Origin: Theocolax elegans
Lineage: Eukaryota; Arthropoda; Insecta; Hymenoptera; Cerocephalidae
Assembly: GCA_026168455.1 (NCBI GenBank)
Contig: CM047431.1
Coordinates: forward strand, 10,761,703 to 10,825,702
DNA length: 64,000 nucleotides
Direction of reading: 5' to 3'
In this document: positions 27,312 to 38,490 of the stretch, piece by piece
Numbering within the stretch: the stretch's first letter is position 1
Layout of the letters: the number at the start of each line of letters is the position of its first letter
Made by a program: the position numbers and the translations under genes
The notes under the pieces: model-generated
Told to the model about the DNA's origin: nothing
What the model saw: only the letters and a program-made list of their open reading frames with translations
The model's database searches: none

Positions 27312-28800
27312 ATTTTTTTTTAATAATACCATTCTATTTATGTCTGCTAAGCGAATTTCTAATAATTAATAGGCAAACATTATCTTGAACATTTTTTTAA
27401 ATTACTTGCATCTAAGTCTATACGTATACATTATACGGAATTCTTTACATATACTTTAAGTATTATCGGTAAATTTTGTACACCCTCCATTGTGGGTTAA
27501 AAAAAGGAAGAAAATGTGAGGGTCAATCCAAGTTAAACAAGAAATAAAAAATTTTTTATTCTCAATTTGAAAAATCGTGCAACGTTTCGTCCACTGGTTG
27601 GATGACAACAGTTCTTATTTCGTGTAGAATAATTTTCTTTTTTATCAGGGGAATACTTTCCCTGCAGATGAATGTTGAAAACTGTAATACTGATATTTTA
27701 GAATTTTAGGGTCGCTGATTACGATCCTTATGTCAGAATTATAAAATTCAAAAAGGAGAACCACAACAACAATGCAGCAATCCTTAACCATATAAATCAT
27801 TAATTATGCTACTAACGCCAAAAACACAAAAAATCGTAACTTTGCTTTACAAATACGTCTTAAATTCTAAATCGTTAAATACGTATCTGAAGAAGACAAG
27901 CTTTATTTTATAGGATGATATACAAGATTCTGAAGTCAAAATGTGTTTTGAATACAAAAAAAAATTGATAATTTTTTTTTACAAAAAAAGCTTAAAAATT
28001 TGCAGAAAAACGTTTCGAATCGGATTTTATATCGAAATTACATGATTCAGTCCGACAAAAATGGTCACATTTATCATAAACTATAAACTTTGAGGAATAA
28101 TTTTGCAGAATAAAAATGTCTTATAATTCGCCAAAAATTTCTCCACAATTTTTTTAGATTTTTGGAGACAATTTTTTAAAATCTCAATTTTGTGATTTTT
28201 CAATAAATAAAGTGTCTCGAAATAACTGAAAAAATTGTAGAGTATTCTTTGGCTAATTATAAGACATTTTTGTTCTGTACAAATTTTGCTCAAAGTTTAT
28301 TTATATAGTTTATGATTAAAACGCAAAAAAAAATTAAAAAAATATTTTTACTTCGCCGCCATTTTGATCCGATTTTAATTACGACAAAAAATTAGATTTG
28401 AAAAATTTTTCATGCAAATTCTTAAATGTTTGTAAATAAAATCGCTAAATTTTTTTCTTTCATTCAAATTATTATTTTTACTTCGGAATCTGGTAGAGCA
28501 CCCTTGAAAACATAAAATTTGTCATTTTCGGACATGTCTTAACGATTTAATATTTCAAATATATTTGTAACGGAATGCTAAGATTTCTGCGTTTTCGGCT
28601 TTAGTGGGTTAAGAATTCTTTCTGAACATTTTATTAAAAAAAAAATAAAAATTGTGTGAAATAAAAAAAAAAGATCAGTTAAAAATCAAAGTTTTATTTG
28701 TGGTATTGAAAGTTAACCTGTATGTAAATTTGTCTATACTGTTGTGTTACAACGTTGTTCGTTAAGGTTCTCTTTTATGCTAAAAGATTTCATTACTTTT
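27312..28800. other. Non-coding AT-rich sequence
   Basis: No gene is supported. The stretch holds one imperfect inverted repeat (28078-28312, listed separately), short A/T homopolymers and no terminal motifs that I recognise. Confidence 0.35.
28078..28312. repeat. Imperfect inverted repeat of about 235 bp
   Basis: TCATAAACTATAAACTTTGA at the left edge is mirrored by TCAAAGTTTATTTATATAGT then TTATGA at the right. ATGTCTTATAATT is mirrored by AATTATAAGACAT. The arms are about 75-80 bp; the centre is less well paired. It looks like a small fold-back MITE. Confidence 0.7.
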
Positions 28801-29290
28801 TATTTTTACTTTTTTAGGCGTATGCTGAACAAGTGCTGGAATTGATAGAAAAGGTTTCTTTCAATTACTTGATCGTGATTATGAAGAGAAAAATGATAGG
28901 AGTGTCGTAGTAAATATGTGCACTATTCCTGAATGTTATAATCTTGAAGATGATTTATGTTTGGCAAAATTGTGAATCATAATACTCAAGAGAGAAATGC
29001 TGCAGAATTACATGCAAGCACAAAATTACAACCTATACTATTCATTAAGTAGATTCACAACCACAATTTTTGGAGCATAAATGCAGAGAAAAATCTTTTT
29101 TTCACAAAAGTAACAATAATCTACAAACTAATGCGAGCAATATCCATTACTATTCGAATCGAGAAATTCAGAATCTTGAAAATTATTCATATTTATCGGA
29201 ACTGGTGAATCATATACAATTGGAGAGTGACCTATTTCGGTATTTAAGTCAAGTTTTATCTTCCCTACCTTACCAGCCGTAAAAGTCATA
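28801..29290 (+). pseudogene. Degenerate ORF copy related to 30860-31100
   Basis: Fragments such as SQPQFLEHKCREKSFFHKSN and YLSELVNHIQLESDLF have close counterparts at 30895-31060 and 32580-32745 (SQPQFLQHKCRERTFF, HLSELVNHDNQE). This shows an old second copy of the same gene or element. No domain is recognised; the duplicated relatives lie upstream of transposase-like and YqaJ-like fragments and may be the N-terminal part of the same gene. Confidence 0.45.
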
Positions 29291-29341
29291 AAAAATGAGT
29301 TATGATTAAAAAACAAGGATAATTAACACAAATTGAGGAAA

Positions 29342-29598
29342 ACAGTTTTCTTCCTTTATTAATAATCTATCTTGGACCAAAATTTAAAGTAAAAATATCT
29401 ATTGGTTTTCGAATAATCCCTTACCAACATTTATAATTTCGTGCAATTGTGTTTATATGTTCGACTAATTATAAGGCATGTCAAGATTTTTGGTAAAAGT
29501 TTTTGGAAAGGTAAAGGTAAGTTTTCCCGAAAACTAGTCAATATTTTTGCTTCAAATTTTAAAAACAGATAGATTATTAATAAAGGAAGAGGACTGTT
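29342..29598. repeat. About 30-bp inverted repeats 200 bp apart
   Basis: ACAGTTTTCTTCCTTTATTA at 29342 and its inverted counterpart at 29568-29598 (ending GGAAGAGGACTGT) frame about 200 bp of AT-rich, non-coding sequence. They could be TIRs of a small element; no target duplication was found. Confidence 0.55.
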
Positions 29599-29611
29599 CT
29601 CCTGAATTTAC

Positions 29612-30262
29612 GTTGTCACGCCGCACTAGGGATAAGGGTGCGGGACTACTCAAATAAATACGTGGGGAGCTTATAAAATTGACGATAATATTTATTCTAA
29701 AAATAACAAAATGATCTACAACTGGATTCGGGCACCAGTCGCTTGCTAATCTCAAATAATTAATTTGGGTGAAGCAATCACTTAGCGAAGCGCAGGGGAA
29801 AGAGGGGAAACGCGGGAGAGAGTCGAAAACAATAAGATGGCGGGGAATAATACGCGCACACACACGCAGGCGGACCGGGAATTCGCAACCGATAAAAGAA
29901 AAGGGAAAAGTGCACCATACGCACTCATCTTTCAAAACTGCAGCCGATTGATAAATTCTCTACTCGCTGCGATGCTCTGCTCTCACACCAAGAATTGTCG
30001 AAAAGAAGATGGAATAATAGCACGTATATCTGCTTTTATTATACCGCGACCACACACTCTCGACCGTAGTTAACGGAGCTCTGTTCTCCGTCGGCACTCG
30101 TCTCGTCTCGTCCGCGTGCGCATGCGCCTTGCGCTGCTATCGATATGAAGCGAGAGTTCGTCCGTGCGATCGGCCGTCTTCGTACGACTGCGTCTCTTTT
30201 ATAGCTGTCAAGAAGACGATTCAACCGACTACTGCCGATGTAGTGGATCTCCTCCGACGCTG
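29612..30262 (-). mobile_element. Possible solo LTR (minus orientation)
   Basis: A compositionally distinct, partly GC-rich block. On the minus strand it has CTATAAAAGAG (30203-30193) as TATA box, CpG-rich downstream sequence, and AATAAA about 500 nt later, an LTR-like order. TGTCACGCC starts it on the plus strand, and ACGT precedes it (29608-29611) and follows it (30263-30266) as a possible 4-bp target duplication. The other end does not finish in CA, so the boundary or the class is uncertain. Confidence 0.4.
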
Positions 30263-31947
30263 ACGTTAAGCCGTAGGAGATTATTATTATCTGTTCATTT
30301 TATTTAAAGTTGGGAAGGTTAGTGTTTCCCTAACCTCTCAACTCCTGTTGACAATTCTTTCTTCCTATTTTGCTGTACTATCTTCTCCTTCCTGGTTATC
30401 CTTTTCCCTAATAATGTGCTTTCTCTCATTTATTAGTTTCTTCACAGGAATTCTGCACGAGGGTCCAATGGGTCTTCCAAGGATACCTGCTGTCACTCCT
30501 GAGGTTTTGCACCCAATGCAGATCATTCATCTAGTTACTTTTCCGTTGGATTTTCCTGGTGCTGGATTGCTGGGAACCGGGGAAGGGATGTCGATTGTTC
30601 ATTCATGGTAGTTAGGGTGCTAGGTGGATTACAATAGGTTTGCGTGTGTGTACGGTATCCGGGTAGGTAGTTTTACTAAGGGGGAAAGGCTACGCTTATG
30701 CCTTTTTACTATATCTCTTTTTACCTTTTGTGACAGGTGTTAATTCACCTTGTCACAACGTATATTAATTTTCTTTTTAAATTATTATTAATTTTATGTA
30801 ATTTGCGAGGCCGGTCAGGTAGGGAGGATAAAACTTGACTTAAGCACTCCGTTAATACAAGCCCAGAAGTTACAAATGATACTATTCATGAAGTAGACTC
30901 ACAACCACAATTTTTGCAGCATAAATGTAGAGAAAGAACTTTTTTTTAATAAAAGTATCAATACAAAATAATGTAAGCAATATCCGTTGTGATACGAATC
31001 GAAATGGTCAAAATTTTCATTTGTCGGAACTGGTGAATCATGATAATCAAGAGAGATGTATTCTACAATCTAATTCAAGCACAAATATAGCAAATATTGG
31101 GGGTGGGGTTGGCAGAAATGCGAAATATTCTTAAAGGAATATTAAAATTCGTAAACTCGTGGAAGATTTGGATTCATAACGAATCGCAGAAAATATCTCT
31201 TGGACTGCAAAAATTAAGAATTTGCAAAAAATATTTTGAACATTTGTAATGATGTTTTTGGTAATCATAAACATTGTAAGGGTAAAGGCCGATTAGTTTA
31301 TAATAAAAAAGATATGATTAAATTCCTTTTATAATCCGTTTGAATTTTATGGCGGTATTGATCAAACCACGATATATTTAAGTCAATTCAGTGAAAGTCT
31401 TTCATAGAGTTGGGAATAATTTTGCAAAACATGTTTATTCATTAATATGCCACAGTCTTGATAAGATACGAATCAATCGGTGTTTAACAAACCAATACAA
31501 TATAAGAGTAGCAATCGCAGCAACTCAAACTAATCATAATTATACTAGTGTGATCAAAGTTCTTCAACAGAATTTTATCATACCATAGATAAAAGGGTTC
31601 CACGTATATTACATAAATATACCAACAATCGACTTAATTAAATACCAAGGACCTGATAAATCCTTTATCATACTTGTCGAAATTAAAAATAATTTATTCA
31701 GATTTATTAAGATTTAAGAACAAATCAACGTGATCGGAAAACGTTGAACAACAAACAATTCAGCAACGGCATTCTCCATTATAGATGTCTCTTCGTCAAA
31801 AATTATTAACCGCATCCAATTTTAAAACAGTTTGTTCATGGAAGGCTGATTCAAACTGTTCTTTTAAAGTGACGCAATTAATTTATCCATCTCTGCATAA
31901 TGAAGCTTGCATTCAGTACGGTGTGGAAAATAAAGAGAAAGTGAAAG
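30263..31947. repeat. Tandem duplication 2, unit A (1685 bp)
   Basis: Repeated head to tail at 31948-33634. By eye the units differ by two 1-nt length changes (near 31551 versus 33236, and near 31690 versus 33376). Contents are a pyrimidine-rich, intron-like segment ending TTCTTCACAG at about 30447, non-coding DNA, degenerate coding fragments and the start of a YqaJ-like fragment. The new joint is at 31947/31948. Confidence 0.93.
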
Positions 31948-33634
31948 ACGTTAAGCCGTAGGAGATTATTATTATCTGTTCATTTTATTTAAAGTTGGGA
32001 AGGTTAGTGTTTCCCTAACCTCTCAACTCCTGTTGACAATTCTTTCTTCCTATTTTGCTGTACTATCTTCTCCTTCCTGGTTATCCTTTTCCCTAATAAT
32101 GTGCTTTCTCTCATTTATTAGTTTCTTCACAGGAATTCTGCACGAGGGTCCAATGGGTCTTCCAAGGATACCTGCTGTCACTCCTGAGGTTTTGCACCCA
32201 ATGCAGATCATTCATCTAGTTACTTTTCCGTTGGATTTTCCTGGTGCTGGATTGCTGGGAACCGGGGAAGGGATGTCGATTGTTCATTCATGGTAGTTAG
32301 GGTGCTAGGTGGATTACAATAGGTTTGCGTGTGTGTACGGTATCCGGGTAGGTAGTTTTACTAAGGGGGAAAGGCTACGCTTATGCCTTTTTACTATATC
32401 TCTTTTTACCTTTTGTGACAGGTGTTAATTCACCTTGTCACAACGTATATTAATTTTCTTTTTAAATTATTATTAATTTTATGTAATTTGCGAGGCCGGT
32501 CAGGTAGGGAGGATAAAACTTGACTTAAGCACTCCGTTAATACAAGCCCAGAAGTTACAAATGATACTATTCATGAAGTAGACTCACAACCACAATTTTT
32601 GCAGCATAAATGTAGAGAAAGAACTTTTTTTTAATAAAAGTATCAATACAAAATAATGTAAGCAATATCCGTTGTGATACGAATCGAAATGGTCAAAATT
32701 TTCATTTGTCGGAACTGGTGAATCATGATAATCAAGAGAGATGTATTCTACAATCTAATTCAAGCACAAATATAGCAAATATTGGGGGTGGGGTTGGCAG
32801 AAATGCGAAATATTCTTAAAGGAATATTAAAATTCGTAAACTCGTGGAAGATTTGGATTCATAACGAATCGCAGAAAATATCTCTTGGACTGCAAAAATT
32901 AAGAATTTGCAAAAAATATTTTGAACATTTGTAATGATGTTTTTGGTAATCATAAACATTGTAAGGGTAAAGGCCGATTAGTTTATAATAAAAAAGATAT
33001 GATTAAATTCCTTTTATAATCCGTTTGAATTTTATGGCGGTATTGATCAAACCACGATATATTTAAGTCAATTCAGTGAAAGTCTTTCATAGAGTTGGGA
33101 ATAATTTTGCAAAACATGTTTATTCATTAATATGCCACAGTCTTGATAAGATACGAATCAATCGGTGTTTAACAAACCAATACAATATAAGAGTAGCAAT
33201 CGCAGCAACTCAAACTAATCATAATTATACTAGTGGTGATCAAAGTTCTTCAACAGAATTTTATCATACCATAGATAAAAGGGTTCCACGTATATTACAT
33301 AAATATACCAACAATCGACTTAATTAAATACCAAGGACCTGATAAATCCTTTATCATACTTGTCGAAATTAAAAATAAATTTATTCAGATTTATTAAGAT
33401 TTAAGAACAAATCAACGTGATCGGAAAACGTTGAACAACAAACAATTCAGCAACGGCATTCTCCATTATAGATGTCTCTTCGTCAAAAATTATTAACCGC
33501 ATCCAATTTTAAAACAGTTTGTTCATGGAAGGCTGATTCAAACTGTTCTTTTAAAGTGACGCAATTAATTTATCCATCTCTGCATAATGAAGCTTGCATT
33601 CAGTACGGTGTGGAAAATAAAGAGAAAGTGAAAG
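31948..33634. repeat. Tandem duplication 2, unit B (1687 bp)
   Basis: Second unit. Its right edge (GTGAAAG, 33628-33634) runs on into the continuing YqaJ-like frame, so this is the original right joint, and unit A carries the original left joint next to the LTR-like block. An 87-codon open frame (32033-32296, also 30348-30611) is identical in both and has no recognised motif. Confidence 0.93.
33065..33330 (+). pseudogene. Transposase-like C-terminal fragment (also at 31380-31640)
   Basis: The reading FHRVGNNFAKHVYSLICHSL, then RCLTNQYNIRVAIAATQTNH, resembles the C-terminal part of Mutator-like transposase proteins of insects, in which FNxxIAK, GKRxNF and Y-x-R-x-A segments occur. The match is partial and from memory. 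The unit A copy (31380-31640) has a one-base shift at 31551. The YqaJ-like fragment follows directly. Confidence 0.4.
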
Positions 33635-33940
33635 ATAAACTAACAACAAAATTTAAAGGAAATTTTACCAATTGTGGATTATTTATTTGTCCATTTTAGC
33701 ATGTTTACCTGATGGATTTATTGGACATGATGGGCTAGTAAAAATTAAACGTCCATTTGGAGCTGCATATATAACGGCTGCCGAAGCTATTAATAACACA
33801 AACCAATAAGAGAAATATTTGATCGAAATGATATTGATAAAATAAATTAGACTTTCTGTTTACTATCAAGTACAAGGGCATCTTCATATCACAGAAAGAG
33901 ATTATTGTCTATTAATAACACAGCTCAACATGGTTTTGTT
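33472..33940 (+). pseudogene. YqaJ-like viral recombinase (PD-D/ExK nuclease) fragment
   Basis: The reading LLTASNFKTVCSWKADSNCS, ACIQYGVENKEKVKDKL and FTNCGLFI, then after a frameshift LPDGFIGHDGLVKIKRPFGA and YYQVQGHLHITERDYC, has the order of YqaJ exonucleases (TASxxG, YGxxNE, PDG, (E)xK, YYQVQGQ). The expected catalytic glutamate in the ExK motif is lysine here. The first part is also present at 31787-31947 in duplication unit A. Frameshifts and the lost residue make it a pseudogene. Such domains accompany large insect transposons and viruses; no further claim is made. Confidence 0.7.
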
Positions 33941-34530
33941 CTAAGAAAGTGAAGGATCATTTCCAATGTAATTTTTCATGTAATATCCGAATCCGGGGAA
34001 TCAATTGCTCTATCACGTCAGGATTTTGAGATATCCTAACCTAAAAGTGCAAAAATCGCGATTTTAGGCTATATTTGAGGTTATGTAGCATCATCATATT
34101 CTTTTTTCTCAAAAAACAACCAAGGGTACCTTAACGTGTAACTCTTGTGCTTTCGAATGCCGTTGAGTTTGCTGAAATAGCTTATTTCTACATTAATATA
34201 TTTCATTTTAAAGTTTACGAGTTTCGTTAATTTCGTTACAAAACTCACATAATTCTGTAGTCTCTGACGTCCAAATTCGACACTTATGTTTAATTTTTCT
34301 TTTGACATTTGAATCACGTTTTTTGTGATAATAGGTTCTCTAAAACTAAAATTTAACGTGTATTAAATTTTACGACCCAAAACTAAGCCCTAAGTACTTT
34401 GAATGGAGCGAAAAGGGAGCGAAAAATGCTGAAATTGATTGAAAAGTATTTCACTATTTGACTTTCAACGTACTTTTTGGCGTTGTTTAATATAAATGGA
34501 CTTTTAAGAGTAAGGAGAAGATGTACTCTA
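33941..34530. other. Non-coding sequence with element-type direct repeats
   Basis: Contains two loose copies of a unit starting ACCCAAAACTAAG or ACCCAAACTGATG and running through AGTACTTTGAAYGG to GTGAAAAGGG (about 34375 and 34541). Relatives occur at 37630-37880. A 78-codon minus-strand frame (34317-34081) has no known motif. Confidence 0.4.
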
Positions 34531-35008
34531 AGTTTCAGCACCCAAACTGATGCCTTAGTACTTTGAACGGGGTGAAAAGGGGGTGAAAATCGCTAAATAC
34601 GGTCTTCAATTATTCTTACTCCAAATCAGCAAACACTAAACCCAAGTATGCCAAATCCACGGATTCCAAACTCCAAATCCACAATAAAAAATCCAACAAT
34701 CCTAGTCACTTAATTAACACGAGTCCCATTGCCTCTTACAAAATATAATAACCTTACTTTTAGCGCTACACAGAAACAACGACGTGGACATAGTAAGCAT
34801 TGTTTCCTTCGGGGTGCTTGAATAAAGTGAGTCCCCTCGCCACTCACGAACCGGGGTACTTTTTTAACGTGAGTCCCCTTGCCTCTCACTATATTTATTC
34901 TTATGAAATCTGTTTTTATTATCTTCTAAATTTCTCGTTCTAGATCGTCTTTTATATTGGACATGTGGCTCATAACGTTGAAGAGACCAACAGTAGACCA
35001 ACAGTAGG
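34531..35008 (-). repeat. Inverted copy of a gene 3' end (left arm)
   Basis: About 475 bp that match, in reverse complement, 39940-40400 with roughly 90% identity by eye. Shared words include GAGCCACATGTCCAATAT and CCTCGCCACTCACGAACC. On the minus strand it encodes EPHVQYKRRSRTRNLEDNKN, the C-terminus of the gene at 38491-40050, without the stop that interrupts the right-hand copy. It may be a terminal repeat of one element or a second, inverted copy. Confidence 0.85.
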
Positions 35009-35070
35009 ACGGAGATCATTTTCCCTGATACCGTCGTTACATTTCTTTTGCATCCTGATGAAAATTCAAT

Positions 35071-35367
35071 TGTTGTAGTGGTGGGATAAATAAATAATTG
35101 GGGTTAATGTTAACAATGATATAATTAACTAAGAAGGTATATATATATATATATACAAACGGCAATAGCCGTAGTCGGCGACACGCTTACATCGGAGTCT
35201 GAACGTAGAGTGAGCGAACAGTCTATACAGTACGGCAGTTGCTTAAACTATAGATACGAGGTATGCGCAATGCGGTCGCTCTAGTATGAGCTCGTCTCGT
35301 TGTACGACATCGTTGCGTATCAATTTGAGTATATAATCAAGATTATAATTCTTACTATATTACAACA
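35071..35367 (-). repeat. Copia-like 3' LTR (297 bp)
   Basis: It runs from TGTTGTAG to TTACAACA and contains a (TA)n tract at about 35139-35156. The last 27 bp recur at 37462-37488 as the only remnant of the 5' LTR (GATTATA, then ACTATATTACAACA). Confidence 0.85.
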
Positions 35368-35482
35368 CACCTCCTTAAGTTTATAATTTTGATAAATTAT
35401 ATAATACATTGACATGATATGTTGCCAAGTTCAGTTAAGTAAATTCCAAATTCAGTGATTTAAAAACAAGTTCAATGCTTGT

Positions 35483-35745
35483 CTATTTTTTTATAAATTT
35501 TGTCTTATCGAGGCCTTTTGTCAACATGTCTGCTAGATTAAATTGAAAATCTATTTTTTTAATATTGATTAATCCATTTTCATAATTTTCATTTTTAAAG
35601 TGATACTGCACTTCGATGTGTTTCGAGTTTTTTGTGAAATTTCCAAATTTTGCAATGGCAATTGCACCTGAGTTATCCTCGTACATATTAATAGGGTTCT
35701 CGAAATTAACATCAAAATTTCGGGCCAATATCGCCTATGAATTTT
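35483..35745 (-). pseudogene. Copia-like RNase H C-terminal part
   Basis: The minus-strand frame contains INMYEDNSGAIAIAKFGNF, KNSKHIEVQYHFKNENYENG and FNLADMLTKGL, the last third of copia RNase H. It is joined directly to an integrase remnant, so the whole RT (YVDD) domain has been deleted. Confidence 0.85.
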
Positions 35746-36238
35746 TGCTTCTCTCATTAAACATCTGCCCATATCCATTGCAGATCTGTTATATCTTTCC
35801 GATTAGCCATTTAACTCATGCACATACGGCGGGCATAGTAATAATTTAATTCCTTTTGATTTTACAAATTCATATTTTTCTTTATTCAGATATTCTTTAC
35901 CATTATCACAACGTAATTTCTTTACTCTTTTATTGAATTTATTTTCTATTAGAATTACAAATTCTTTCAGACGATTCGCAGTCTCAGATTTATTTTTAAT
36001 ACAGAAAATTCTAGTGCATTTACTATAATCATCAACAAATGTCAAAAAATATTTTTCTCCACCATAGCCAGTTGTGCTATGAGGGCCATTCAAATCCGTA
36101 TGAATCAACTCTAAAATTTCAGTTGTCTTTGTTCTGTTATTTTCAAAAGGTACATTTGTCATTTTACTTTCTATACAATTTGCACATTTCATTTCAGTGG
36201 TTTCAATTTTATCTGGCAATCCTTCAACTAATTTATAT
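35746..36238 (-). pseudogene. Copia-like integrase
   Basis: Core motifs on the minus strand: zinc-like C-x2-C (MKCANCIESK), HTDLNGPHS and FVDDYSK (first D), LRCDNGKEYLNKEK (second D) and, after an in-frame TAA (35803-35805), SERYNRSAMDMGRCLMREA (catalytic E). The frame then hits the deletion joint at about 35745. The stop falls exactly before the catalytic SER, so the protein is dead as it stands. Confidence 0.85.
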
Positions 36239-36400
36239 TGTGACAAGGTGGATTTAATCCGCGCGAAGCGGCGCGATATCGGTAGCATATAAGAGCAATA
36301 AGCAGGCGCTACGACCAGTGCGGGCGTAGCGCAGTGGTTAGCGTGAACGCCTTCGGATCCGAAGGGGCTCGGGTTCAAGACCCGACGCCCACTTCATTTT
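36239..36400 (+). mobile_element. Short insertion with tRNA-like sequence (SINE-like)
   Basis: About 160-190 bp of foreign sequence interrupt the copia pre-integrase/integrase frame. Its 3' part, 36320-36392, is tRNA-like, and a short T run follows. Flanking duplications could not be made out; nearby copies of CAATATA-like words in both orientations confuse the edges. Confidence 0.6.
36320..36392 (+). tRNA. tRNA-like sequence, probably tRNA-Arg-derived SINE head
   Basis: 73 nt with A box TAGCGCAGTGGTTAGCG, B box GGGTTCAAGACCC and a well-paired T arm (CTCGG/CCGAC-like). The acceptor stem has one mismatch (GCGGGCG against CGCCCAC). The middle reads GCCTTCGGATCCGAAGG, recalling tRNA-Arg(TCG) but with an irregular anticodon arm. 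Its position inside a transposon insertion argues for a SINE head rather than a working tRNA. Confidence 0.5.
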
Positions 36401-36952
36401 TTATTCAGCACTTAAAAGTCTCATGCCACAATATTTTACTAATTTATTTAGGTATTGAAAATTTACATGACCAACTGCTCTATGCCATATTTCTTTCTCA
36501 GTTAATTTTACTGAGTTTACAATCATTTGTTTAGTTTGTTTTCCAATTACATTGCTTTTCATATAGTACAAATTATCTACTTTGTTTGCAACAGCTATCA
36601 ATTCTCTAGACTTATTGCAGATTTTGGCATTTTCATTCTTAGCTATGATTGTGCAGCTTTCAGTTATTTTTGAAAAACTTAATAAGTTTTGTCTAATGCC
36701 TTCTACATAATAAACATTTTTTAAATCTACTTGTTTTTAATTATAATCATTTTTAAAGTATATTTTAACAGTACCTATTTTGGTTGCTTTTAACATTTTA
36801 CCGTCTGGCAATTTAACATTAACAGGATTTTCCAAATCTATATATTTATCAAAAAATTTATCATTTTTAATAATATGATTTGTGCAACCACTATCTAACA
36901 ACCAATTAATTTCATTACAATTTTCGCTATACCCTGTTGCATAATTCACCAT
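36401..36952 (-). pseudogene. Copia-like protease and pre-integrase region
   Basis: The aspartic protease reads INWLLDSGCTNHIIKNDKFF (active site DSG) and continues to KLPDGKMLKATKIGTV; a stop near 36739 follows. Next in the same strand comes the pre-integrase segment (VDNLYYMKSNVIGKQ, then WHRAVGHVNFQYLNKLVKY with its conserved H...H). Stops and a frame change break the polyprotein here. Confidence 0.85.
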
Positions 36953-36968
36953 ACTTACTTTATTATCT

Positions 36969-37461
36969 CTACTTGTAAACTTTATTATCTCTACTTGTAC
37001 AAAGTAGAAGATAAGTAATTATTATTGGAGTTACACACCTCCGTTGTCCACGACTCGGATTGGCAGTTGTTGCGTTGATCACCTGATGATTCGCCTCGTG
37101 GTGAACCTGATGAATCTCGTCCTCGACCACGACTTCTGTAGCTTCCACCTCGATAGTTGCCTTGTTGGTGACCTCGTTGCCCTTAGTTGAAGTGAGCAAT
37201 TCTGCCTCGGTTACTCGGTTGTTGAAGACTCTTGCATTCATTCTTGTAGTGCCCTTTTTTACCGCAATTATAGCATTTACCTTTTGCCTGGGTTGCAAAA
37301 GTACTGACGTTACTCTTATTATCTGACTCAGATTTAGTCATATTCTTTTCTTTTATTTTAGACTTCTCATATTCTACAGTTCTCTGAGCCTCTGGAATAA
37401 TATCTATGAAATCACAAATATAATTATAGCTTGGTGGCAATACTCTAAGCAAATATCTCAC
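36969..37461 (-). pseudogene. gag: Copia-like gag C-terminal part with zinc knuckle
   Basis: The reading begins inside gag (RYLLRVLPPSYNYICDFIDI) at the truncated LTR joint and contains the CCHC knuckle CYNCGKKGHYKNEC at about 37233-37274, used for RNA binding. A frameshift around 37190-37290 leads into a His/Thr/Val-rich reading before the protease. N-terminal gag, primer site and most of the 5' LTR are deleted. Confidence 0.85.
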
Positions 37462-37488
37462 GATTATAGTACATACTATATTACAACA

Positions 37489-38490
37489 GGTTCCTAGAAA
37501 CTAAAAGTTAGTTTTAACACCTAAAGCATCCTCTAAATATACTAAAGAGGTTAAAAAGAGGGTAAAAAACAATCTAAAAGTAGTTTACCTTTTTACATTC
37601 TACATATTTTGACGTAGTTTAATAGAAACAAATTTCTTACCCAAACTGATTCCTGAATCCTGATCCTGAATCTTTAAGAGAATATAAAGGGGTGAAAACA
37701 TGTTAGAAGCGCTCTAAAAGTATTTTTACTTCTGACTTTCAGAATATTTCAGTACAGTTTCATTGAAAAGAATTTATTACTATAACAAAAGAAGTACACA
37801 AAGTTACCCAGACCCATCCCTAAGCATCTTAAATACGATGAAAATGAGATGAAAAGATTAAAGCACGATTTTAAAGTTTCGTAACTTTTGTTCTTTCACA
37901 TAATTTCTTTTACCTAACTGTGTTCACTAGTATAAAAATATAATATACAGTAAATCAGATAGGGCTTGTAAATTTGGGGTTTGTAAGTATCTAAATTGAG
38001 TCCCAGAATAGCTTTATTATGTAAGGTTTTTGAAAAATTCTAACTAAAAGGTGCAAAAAAATATTCAGTTAAATTAGGATTTGTGTTACAGTGTAAATAT
38101 TTTTTTTTTAAAAGGAGTTATGCCATTACAATGTAGAATTCTTAGTGTTTATTCAATCAAATAACGTTTATTGACACAAAGTGACTTAAAACTAAGTTTA
38201 AATCACAAAGTGACTTCAAATTCATAACTGCGACGAGTGAGTAGTAATCGGTATATGAAGCTATAATACTACAATCTAGGCTACAACAACCCAGGAACTA
38301 TTTTGATACTAAATTTTACTAAATCAGTCGTTCTCACGGCTAGTTCTCTGGTGGAAATTTTTTCAGCGAGCACGTCTTCATCAGTCCTTGTCATTCATTT
38401 TTCTTCTCAGCTTGTAGTGTATTTTCTTCTTATGTAAAAAATCAGTTGGTTTTAGGTTTAGTTGCACCCTAACATCTACTTCATTTCACT
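37489..38490. other. Non-coding leader with degenerate direct repeats
   Basis: The first part (37490-37880) carries loose copies of the unit seen at 34375-34600 (CCAAACTGATTCCTGAAT, GGGGTGAAAACATG and so on). The rest (to 38490) is AT-rich with two CACAAAGTGACTT repeats (38176, 38204) and a pyrimidine-rich stretch before the ATG at 38491; it may be the promoter and 5' UTR of the next gene. Confidence 0.4.

Larger units (their letters stand above)
35071..37488 (-). mobile_element. Deleted Ty1/copia element
   Basis: The 3' LTR (35071-35367) and polypurine tract (CTTAAGGAGGTG, minus strand, 35379-35368) are intact. At the other end only the outer 27 bp of the 5' LTR remain (37462-37488), fused to the middle of gag. 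Order on the minus strand is gag zinc knuckle, protease, pre-integrase, integrase, RNase H; reverse transcriptase is missing. A tRNA-like insertion sits in the integrase region. No target duplication is seen. Confidence 0.88.

Noticed and set aside
30348..30611. 87-codon frame, identical in both duplication units, with a hydrophobic start like a signal peptide
   Set aside because: The hydrophobic start is a pyrimidine tract that looks like an intron 3' end; no motif or homologue is recognised, and the identity is explained by the recent duplication.
36320..36392. A working tRNA gene
   Set aside because: Acceptor mismatch, irregular anticodon arm and location inside a transposon insertion favour a SINE head; kept only as tRNA-like.
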